A DNA stretch of 64,000 nucleotides, taken from contig NZ_FCOA02000019.1 in NCBI RefSeq assembly GCF_001544875.2, positions 62,001 to 126,000 on the forward strand, read 5' to 3'. The position numbers were made by a program, and so were the translations under genes. Below, in pieces: positions 17,131-25,100 of this stretch (the first letter of the stretch is position 1; each line of letters starts with the position of its first letter). This DNA is from Caballeronia hypogeia (GTDB lineage Bacteria; Pseudomonadota; Gammaproteobacteria; Burkholderiales; Burkholderiaceae). The notes beneath the pieces were generated by a model that searched no databases, was not told the DNA's origin, and was given only the letters and a program-made list of their open reading frames with translations.

Positions 17131-17427
17131 GCGCAGGCGTGACAGCGCCTGGTTGTACTCGTGCGTGCTCTTGTCGTCGGTATGGCCTTCGACGATCACG
17201 GACTTCTTGCTGCGGTTCAGCAGCCCGACCGCGCGATTGATGGCCGGACCGGAGTCGGCGCGCAACACCGAAGCGCGGTACGTCGAGCTCGTTATGTTGC
17301 GCCCGGAGCGCGAATCGCAGGCGCACCACCGAGCGGCCATCCTCGCGCGCGTAGCTGCCTGCCCCGGTGAGAGACAGCGGGCAAATATCGACCGGCTGCG
17401 TGGCGCGGAACACGCAGAATGACCCAT
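17131..17427 (-). pseudogene. OmpA-family outer membrane protein remnant
   Basis: The minus strand at 17131-17290 encodes SVIVEGHTDDKSTHEYNQAL followed by SRLR, the peptidoglycan-binding signature of OmpA C-terminal domains, preceded by ASVLRADSGPAINRAVGLLN. After SRLR the similarity ends and the frame continues into the upstream region of the aldehyde dehydrogenase gene. The sequence before it (17291-17427) does not look like a protein, and no signal peptide or lipobox is evident. This is best read as a truncated, frameshifted relic. Nothing else recognisable lies at 17428-17854. Confidence 0.6.
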
Positions 17428-17854
17428 TCTGCAATCGAAACTTCGACCAGAAGGCAGCAGCGACGAATGCTCGACGAGGGCGAACCCATCGCCTTATCAC
17501 ACGGGACCGGCGCCGTGTCCCCGCAGAACGGCCGGATTCTCGGCACAGCGGTGAATTGAGAATTCCGTGCGTCGCGCGCCGTCACGGGCGGACGATAACG
17601 TGATTTGCGACTGCCCGATGCGCAGATTGCTACCTACGTCGAATTCTGATTGCGGTCGGGGCTGGGATTTCAAGGAAGGCGCCAGCGGCATCGAGCGAGT
17701 GCTCGTGGCCGGACAGGACTTTCCTTCGCATTTTTAACCACTCTGTTTCAGCTCGCACGCGCATCCATCTCAAATTTCTCTGATTTGTCCGATAGGCCAC
17801 GATCTGCCGCGTCCCTACCATCTTGAAATTCGCACTAGCGGCTGGGAGGTAAGG

Positions 17855-18787
17855 GTGGCTTCAGTCATCTCGCGCTCGAAAAACGATCTGTACATAGTCA
17901 TGCGGCGCGGCGCGCTGCGCACTATCGTCAGCACCGCGTGCTCGGCGGTCGTGCTCGCGTTAGCGATCGGTGTTGCACTGGGGCACAACAGTGTTCCGGC
18001 GCCGCGTGTCCACCACGAGCCCGCGAAGTCTGCCCCCCCCACCCCCTACAACGAAGGTGAGCTCGCGCGACTGCAGGCCGTGAACGCTTCGCTGGATGCG
18101 CGCATTAATCGGCTCGCCGCGCAGCTCGACGCCCTCAGCACGTTCGATCAGAGGCTGCGCGCACCATCGTCACGCGCTACCGCCACCCGCACGGCCGCAG
18201 CGCGACGCGCGTCCTCCAGCGATGCCGAGGGCGGCCCCGAACTGCCGCCGCGGCGTTGCGAAACCACCGGGACGCCTTCGAATCCGCAAGTCACTCGCGC
18301 CGAACTCGACTGCGTCTCGACAACGCTGTCCGCGCTCGAACAGGGCGCGGCACAGCACGAGGCGGCGTGGAACGCTTTTCCAGGACGCCGCCCGCTTGCG
18401 CTCGGGCGCACGGGTTCACCGTTTGGCAACCGAGCCGATCCGTTCACGGGCCACCTTAGTTTCCATCCAGGCGTGGACCTGGTCGCCCCAACGGGCACAC
18501 CTATTCTCGCGGCCGCGGCCGGCCGCGTGATCCACGCCGGGCCGATGCCCGGCTATGGCAACACCGTCGACATCGATCACAACAACGGCTTTATCACGCG
18601 GTACGCTCACGCTTCGAAGATCGAGGTGCGCGTCGGGCAGACAGTGCAACCCGGCGAGCCGATCGCAAAGGTCGGTTCAACCGGTCGCTCTACGGGACCG
18701 CACCTGCACTTCGAGGTACGCGTGGATAACCGGGCAGTCAATCCGGCCCACTATCTCGCGCTATTCGCGAGCGCATCCAACGCATGA
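17855..18787 (+). CDS. M23-family metallopeptidase (murein hydrolase type)
   Basis: 310 residues, GTG start supported by GGGAGGTAAGG immediately upstream. N-terminal membrane anchor or signal segment at about 24-43 (IVSTACSAVVLALAIGVALG), a helical stretch 68-95, a Ser/Arg/Ala-rich linker, then the LytM/M23 domain at about 180-300. Zinc ligands H204 and D208 (HPGVDLVAPTG) and the HLHFEVR motif with H283 and H285 are intact, so endopeptidase activity is expected in the periplasm. It stands alone in a gene-poor scar next to an OmpA relic. Confidence 0.85.
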   Translation: MASVISRSKNDLYIVMRRGALRTIVSTACSAVVLALAIGVALGHNSVPAPRVHHEPAKSAPPTPYNEGELARLQAVNASLDARINRLAAQLDALSTFDQRLRAPSSRATATRTAAARRASSSDAEGGPELPPRRCETTGTPSNPQVTRAELDCVSTTLSALEQGAAQHEAAWNAFPGRRPLALGRTGSPFGNRADPFTGHLSFHPGVDLVAPTGTPILAAAAGRVIHAGPMPGYGNTVDIDHNNGFITRYAHASKIEVRVGQTVQPGEPIAKVGSTGRSTGPHLHFEVRVDNRAVNPAHYLALFASASNA

Positions 18788-19338
18788 GTCCGAGGCCACA
18801 AAGCTAGGACGATGACGAGGTGGCGCTCACGCGGACGAAGCGGCATCGAAGCGCGCAAGCGACGCGCCTGTTTTCGATTCGAATCATTCATTTGCTGCAA
18901 TTCCAATACGGTCAGACGCGCCTCTGACTTAGCCGGCGCCATGTCTACCGGCGTTTCCATCGTAACGATAGCTCCGTCCTCTCGACCTTATGCGCCGGCA
19001 CGCTCGACGTGCCCGGTGTTGCCGCTATCAGCGATAGGGTTGGCGTCGTTACGAAGTAGCCAAACGTGCCGGTGCACAACTGGAGCAGCGCTCGTCGCGG
19101 CGAGCGATCGGCACAGCGTGAAACGCGCGACTGCAGGAACCGAAATCGAGTTGTGACTCTTCACCGTGAACTAGGCTGAAGGCCAAGCCACCGAGCGACC
19201 ATCGCGATTCCGGCCCAGACAGGTCCACGGGATACACTACGATTCACAAACGGTCGCGCGACAGGCGCTGCACGGTTTAAGCCGCTCTGGCCAGCAACTT
19301 CGAAGCTCGTTTGACCATGAAACAAAAGGAAAGACCCC
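18788..19338. other. Gene-free spacer
   Basis: 551 bp between the M23 and Nudix genes. Short ORFs on both strands have no ribosome binding site, no conserved motif and random-looking composition. I see no repeat, terminator or RNA gene in it. Confidence 0.5.
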
Positions 19339-19827
19339 GTGCCGAACCTTGAGCGCCACCGACCGACTCCGCTTATCGACGCTGCCTGGCGGTTGGTGTT
19401 TCGTCTCGGATTTCCGCTTGCTCGCGCCTGGTGGCACATTCGACGGCCTGATCACGAGGGCGCGTTAGTGGCGATCTACGTCGGGCGGGCACTGTTGCTC
19501 GTGAAGTCATCGTACCGGTCGGAATGGAGTTTCCCCGGCGGAAGCATCCAGCCGGGCGAAAGGCCTGATGCGGCGGCGCAACGAGAACTGGCAGAGGAGA
19601 TCGGGCTCCCATCGTATCCATTGCGCCCGACGGACAGCGTCTGCGGCATTTGGGATGGCCGACGTGATCAAGTCCACTTCTTTGAACTGCACCTCGATAG
19701 CTTGCCCGAGTTACGGCTTGATAATCGTGAGATTATCGATACGCATCTCACAGCGCCGGAAGAATTGCACAGCTTCGCGCTGACAGGGCCGGTCGTCGCG
19801 TATCTCGCCGGAAAACGCGGCGGTTGA
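19339..19827 (+). CDS. Nudix hydrolase
   Basis: 162 residues, GTG start with AAAGGAAAG upstream. A complete Nudix box occupies residues 67-90 (G67, E74, R82-E83, E86-E87, G89), matching Gx5Ex7REUxEExGU. The N-terminal ~40 residues are Arg/Trp-rich and unlike typical MutT proteins; they may bind membrane or nucleic acid. It hydrolyses a nucleoside diphosphate linked to X; substrate unknown. Confidence 0.85.
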   Translation: MPNLERHRPTPLIDAAWRLVFRLGFPLARAWWHIRRPDHEGALVAIYVGRALLLVKSSYRSEWSFPGGSIQPGERPDAAAQRELAEEIGLPSYPLRPTDSVCGIWDGRRDQVHFFELHLDSLPELRLDNREIIDTHLTAPEELHSFALTGPVVAYLAGKRGG

Positions 19828-19941
19828 TTGGGCACTTTGTTCGTTCGGGACCGCTCGGGACCAACCCGGTGGGGTAGCCAGCGGAAGGATGCAGCGCCAG
19901 GAGCGGCCGTGCTAGCTAGTCTGTCAATTCCAGGAAGTGTT

Positions 19942-19966
19942 TGGTGAGACGGGGGGACTCGAACCC
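19942..19966 (-). tRNA. Possible tRNA 3'-end fragment
   Basis: The minus strand reads GGGTTCGAGTCCCCCC and then GTCTCACCA: a T-loop-like TTCGAGT, C-rich stem and a CCA end. Only 25 nt resemble a tRNA; no anticodon arm or D arm follows, and the spacing between T-loop and CCA is one base short of the standard. It may be an integration scar (att) or chance. Confidence 0.3.
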
Positions 19967-20451
19967 TGTGGCTGGGGAACATAGGGGCACGTAGCATGCG
20001 GAAGATACCGTTTGGAATGCCAACGTCGCAGAGCCAGAAAATCAAGTTCTGCACTTTTGTCGAAATTTAGGATTACGTGATGAATGCGTCAATCATCTTG
20101 CCGAAATTCGTTGGAAATGCTCAACGTAATCGTTAAAAAGGTGCCAATTCAGGGATTCACACTTTTTTAGGCATGACTGACGTGGTAATCGATGCGGACC
20201 CGTTTAAATTGCTTATTAACAGCAATTTATTGACTCACGCTGAGTAGGGCCAAGTCGCTACTCCGCTATGGCTGAATGCGACGAGACAAGGCCGGTGGAA
20301 CACGCGCAGAGGGAAGCGCGAGCGCAAGGAATTGGATTCCGCTACGGCCGCTCGTGTCGGCGCCAACGCCGAAATCCCCCGCCCCGGGAGGGGCAACGCT
20401 AGCAGAGCGACACGACCACCGGATGCGGCGGGGACCCGGCGACAACAACCC
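19967..20451. repeat. AT-rich gene-free stretch with 9-bp inverted repeat
   Basis: The stretch at about 20050-20250 is much lower in GC than its surroundings. It contains the inverted repeat TAAATTGCT (20205-20213) / AGCAATTTA (20221-20229). No gene, terminator U-tract or recognisable origin element is seen. It is the end of the 17-20.4 kb scar. Confidence 0.4.
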
Positions 20452-21732
20452 TCATCCCAGCCAAACCGTCACCGCATGAATCAGAATCCCCACCGCCCCG
20501 CCCACCAAGGTCCCGTTCACCCGAATAAACTGCAGGTCCCTGCCGATATTCAACTCGACATCCCTCACGAGCGTAGCGTCATCCCACTGCTTCACAGTAG
20601 CCGCAATATGCTTCGCGATGCCATCGCGCAACTCCGGCGCCAGCGCCTTCAACGCATCCCGCATATGCTCGTTGATCGAATCCCGCAATGCCGGATCGCT
20701 GCCGAGCGCTTCAGCGAATCCGCCCGCCATCGCCACCACTTTCGCGTGCAGCGATGAATCCGGCCGCCGGATATCGGCATCCAGCCACCCGATGAACTCA
20801 TCCCAAAGCCCGTTCACATAAGCGCGCAATTCCGGCCGCTCGAGCCACTCCCGCTTGTGTTCGTCGATACGCGCCTTGAACGAAGGATCGGTCCTGAGCC
20901 GTTCGACGAACCGCTCGACAGCCGCATCGAAAGCCTTCCGGCGCTCATGTTCCGGATCGCTGCTCACATCGTGCAGCCACTGGTTCGCGCCGCGCACGAG
21001 ACCCGCCGCGAACTTCGCGCCGAGTTCATCGGCATTCAATCCGACAAAACCCAACATCCCGATGAGCTTCGGATACTCCTCGCCCGCCACCGCGACGATG
21101 CGCTCCGCCAGCATCTCCTGCACCTCGGGCTTGTCGAGCCACGCGGCCATCTGCTTCAGGCCTTCGTCGAGCAGCAATTGATGACGCCGGTCCGATGTCA
21201 GCGTCGACAGCACGCTCCCCGCCGCATTCGCGAGATCGAACGCATCCGCGCGACGGCGCAGCGTGTCGTAGAGCATCGTCTTGATGCGCTCGTCGTCGAC
21301 GAAGGACAGCAACTGGCCCACGGCCGTCACCGCTTTCCTGCCGAGCAGATCGGCGTTTCTCGGCTCCGCGAGCCAGGCCGACAAACGGCTCGCCGGATCG
21401 AACGCGTTCACGCGCGCGACCAGCGCATCCGTGCCGAGGAAGCGGTCGCGCACGAACACCGCGAGGTTGTCCGCGACGCGCGCCTTGTTGGCGGGAAGGA
21501 TCGCCGTGTGCGGAATCGGCACGCCGAGAGGATGGCGAAACAGCGCGACGACCGCGAACCAGTCCGCGAGCGCGCCGACCATCGCGGCTTCCGCGAACGA
21601 CGACACCCACGCCCACGCGCCCGCGTCGTGCTGGCTCTTGGCGAGCGCGAACAGACCACCCGCCGCGACCAGCAAGGCGGCGGCAAACCATTTCATTCTT
21701 CTGAGCGCGACGGCTTTGTCCTGCGTTTCCAT
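20452..21732 (-). CDS. DUF445 membrane protein (YjiN-like)
   Basis: 426 residues. An N-terminal transmembrane segment (MKWFAAALLVAAGGLFALA), then the family motif ADWFAVVALFRHPLGVPIPHTAILPANKARVADNLAVFV, a long helical domain of Ala/Leu/Asp-rich repeats, and a C-terminal hydrophobic helix (GGAVGILIHAVTVWLG). That architecture is DUF445/YjiN. The function is unknown. It runs in the same direction as, but is 12 nt separate from, the ACT-domain gene behind it. Confidence 0.85.
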   Translation of the reverse strand: METQDKAVALRRMKWFAAALLVAAGGLFALAKSQHDAGAWAWVSSFAEAAMVGALADWFAVVALFRHPLGVPIPHTAILPANKARVADNLAVFVRDRFLGTDALVARVNAFDPASRLSAWLAEPRNADLLGRKAVTAVGQLLSFVDDERIKTMLYDTLRRRADAFDLANAAGSVLSTLTSDRRHQLLLDEGLKQMAAWLDKPEVQEMLAERIVAVAGEEYPKLIGMLGFVGLNADELGAKFAAGLVRGANQWLHDVSSDPEHERRKAFDAAVERFVERLRTDPSFKARIDEHKREWLERPELRAYVNGLWDEFIGWLDADIRRPDSSLHAKVVAMAGGFAEALGSDPALRDSINEHMRDALKALAPELRDGIAKHIAATVKQWDDATLVRDVELNIGRDLQFIRVNGTLVGGAVGILIHAVTVWLG

Positions 21733-21743
21733 CTATTTTTTGA

Positions 21744-22163
21744 TCATGGTTCTGGAGAGGCCGAAAGCTTACCAGCAGAGCCTTGCAAATCCCGAAGAAC
21801 GTCGAGCGCGCGCCCGCCATCTTCGAGCGGCACGAAGATGTGATCGTGATACGCCGCCGCCATCACATTGCAACTGATGTTGGCGTCGCCCAGCGCACGC
21901 GCGAACGCCGCCGTCAACCCGACCGCGTTCAGATCGGAATGAACCGTCAACGTGATCCACGCGGCGCGAAACAGCGGTTCGATGTTCGCCGCACGCGCCG
22001 CCTCTTCTTCCATCACGACCGTCATGCCTTCACGCTCGCGAAACGTGGCGACGATGCCCGCGCCGCTCACCACCGCATCGTGCGGCAGCGACGCGAACAC
22101 GTACACGCCCGGCTGCAGCTCGGGCTCCATCGACGCGATCAGCATGGCGAGATCACGCAGCAT
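21744..22163 (-). CDS. ACT-domain protein
   Basis: 139 residues. Two ACT-like halves: GVYVFASLPHDAVVSGAGIVATFREREG, and the typical AWITLTVHSDLNAVGLTAAFARALGDANISCNVMAAAYHDHIFVP (betaalphabeta with Gly turn). No catalytic domain, so it is probably a small-molecule sensor or a partner of an amino-acid enzyme. Its start overlaps the uvrA-like stop by 11 nt, an unusual pairing; whether it is controlled with SOS response follows only from that overlap. Confidence 0.75.
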   Translation of the reverse strand: MLRDLAMLIASMEPELQPGVYVFASLPHDAVVSGAGIVATFREREGMTVVMEEEAARAANIEPLFRAAWITLTVHSDLNAVGLTAAFARALGDANISCNVMAAAYHDHIFVPLEDGGRALDVLRDLQGSAGKLSASPEP

Positions 22164-25100
22164 TTTCGGCCTCGCGCGTGCGTCCGAGCACCGGCCGCAA
22201 CGCCGCGCCCGTGTGGCTGCGCGGATGCGTCGCGAGCGTGTCCGGGTCCGCCGCCGCGACGATCGTGCCGCCGTTCACGCCGCCTTCCGGCCCGAGATCG
22301 AGCACCCAGTCGGCTTCGGCGATCACATCGAGATCGTGTTCGATGACGATCACGCTATGCCCGCCATCCACCAGACGATGCAGCACGCGAATCAGCTTCG
22401 CGACGTCCGCCATGTGCAGGCCGACCGTCGGCTCGTCGAGCACGTAGAGCGTGTGCGGCGGCTTCTGGCCGCGTCGCGTGATGTCGTCGCGCACCTTCGA
22501 CAGTTCCGTCACCAGCTTGATGCGCTGTGCCTCGCCGCCAGACAACGTAGGCGAAGGCTGGCCGAGCGTCAGATAACCGAGGCCCACATCGCGCAGCAAT
22601 TGCAGCGGATGGGCGATGCTCTGCATCGACGAGAAGAACTCGACGGCTTCATCGATCTCCATCGTCAGCACTTCGCCGATGTTCTTGCCGCGCCACGTGA
22701 CCGCCAGCGTTTCCGGATTGAAGCGCTGGCCATGACAGACATCGCACGGCACCTTCACGTCGGGCAGGAAGCTCATCGCGATGGTGCGCACGCCCTGTCC
22801 TTCGCATGCCGGACAGCGCCCTTCGCCCGTGTTGAACGAGAAACGCGACGGCGTGTAACCGCGCGCGCGGGCTTCGAGCGTATCGGCGAACAGCTTGCGG
22901 ATGGTGTCCCACATGCCGATGTATGTCGCCGGACAAGAACGCGGCGTCTTGCCGATCGGGGTCTGATCGACTTCGAGCACGCGATCGATCGCTTCGAAAC
23001 CGGTCACGCCGGCGCATCCCTGCCACGCGTGCGCGACATCGAACTTCGGACGCGGCGCTTCGCGTGCGAGCACGCTGGCGCGCGATTTCGTCGCCGGTGC
23101 ATCGCTTTGCGCAGCCTTGCGCGCCCGTCGCACAGCAGGCGATGACAGCACCGAGCGGCCAACCGCATCGAGCAGGTTGGTCATCAGCACGTCGCGCGCG
23201 AGCGTCGACTTGCCGGAACCCGATACCCCCGTGATCGCGACGAGGCGATTCAGCGGCATCGTCGCGGTCACGTTGCGCAGATTGTGCAGCGTCGCGCCTT
23301 CGACAGTCAGCCATTGCTCGGGCACGGCGGGCCGCTTCGCGGTCGCGGCGCGCACTTCACGGCGCGGCTGCAACGGATGCACGATCGGGTTCGCGAGGAA
23401 CTGTCCAGTCAGCGACGCCTTGTGCGCCGCGAGATCCGTCACATTGCCTTGCGCGACCACGGTGCCGCCGCGCTTGCCCGCGCCCGGCCCGATATCGATG
23501 ATGTGATCCGCGCGGCGAATCGTGTCTTCATCGTGTTCGACGACGACGAGCGTGTTGCCCTTGTCGTTCAGCTTTTTCAACGCTGAAAGCAGAATCAGGT
23601 TATCGCGCGGATGCAAGCCGATGGTCGGCTCATCGAGCACATAGCACACGCCTTGCAGATTGCTGCCGAGTTGCGCCGCGAGACGAATGCGCTGCGCTTC
23701 GCCGCCCGACAACGTCGGCGCGGCGCGATCGAGGCTCAGATATCCGAGTCCGACTTCTTCCAGGAACTGCAAACGCCCTTCGATCTCGCTGACCACATCG
23801 CGCGCAATGTCCGCATCGCGACCCTTGAGCTTCAGCTTCGAGATCCATGCGCGCGTGTCGCTCACGGTCCAGCGTCCCACCTCCGTGATCGGATAGTCGC
23901 CGAAAGTGACGGCGCGCGCGACGTCGTTCAGACGCGTGCCTTCGCAATCCGGGCACGGCTGATCGACGATATCGTCCGGCTCCTGATCCACCGAACCGAT
24001 GCTCTGCTCCCGGCCGCGATCGTCCTGTGCGAAGAGCGTGTCGTCGAACGCTGCGCGCTGCTCGCGCGTCAGCTTCACGCCGGTGCCCACGCACGTATTA
24101 CACCAGCCGTGCTTGCTGTTGTACGAAAACATGCGCGGATCGAGTTCGGGATAGCTCGTGCCGCACACCGGGCATGCGCGCTTGGTCGAGAACACGCGCG
24201 TTTCTTCCGCGCCACGACGCGCGCCGTCCTGCCACGAACCGTGCAGATCGTCGAGCGGCGCGATCAGATGCATCACGCCCTTGCCGATTTCGAGCGTTTC
24301 ATCGAGCAGGCGACGCAGCTCGGCTTCGTTGTCGGCGGACACGACGAGATCGGCCACCGGCAATTCGATCGTATGTTCGCGGAAGCGGTCGAGCTTCGGC
24401 CACGGACTCACCGGCAGGAACTCGCCATCGACACGCAGATGCGTATTGCCGCGCGCCTTCGCCCATTTCGCGAGATCGGTATAAACGCCCTTGCGATTCA
24501 CGACGAGCGGCGCCAGCAGGCCTACATGCTGGCCCTTGAAATCGCGCATGATCTGCGCGGCGATCGACTCCGAGCTTTGCGATTGCACCGGCGTGCCGTC
24601 ATGAATGCAGTGCTGAATGCCGAGCTTGACATAGAGCAGCCGCAGGAAGTGCCAGACTTCGGATGTCGTCGCGACCGTCGACTTGCGTCCGCCGCGCGAC
24701 AGGCGCTGCTCGATCGCGACGGTCGGCGGAATGCCATAAACGGCATCGACTTCGGGACGGCCCGCCGGCTGCACGATGGAACGCGCATACGCATTCAGCG
24801 ATTCGAGGTATCGGCGCTGGCCTTCGTGGAAGAGAATGTCGAACGCGAGCGTAGATTTGCCCGAGCCGGACACGCCCGTCACCACGTTGAACTTGTTGTG
24901 TGGAATATCGACATCGAGCGACTTCAGATTGTGCTCGCGCGCATTGACGATGCGCACCACATCCTCGCCCTGCAAGGCGCGCCGCGCGCTCGCCACTTCG
25001 GCCGCGAGCTGCAAGGGCACGCCCGCGCGCTTTTCCGCGGCGCCCGGCTGCATCGCTTCTTCGTATTCGATCAAGGCGCGGCCCGTATGCGACTGCTCGC

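Noticed and set aside
19942-19966. A real tRNA gene
   Set aside because: Only the T-loop and CCA end are there; no D or anticodon arms, and spacing is off by one. Kept only as a possible fragment.
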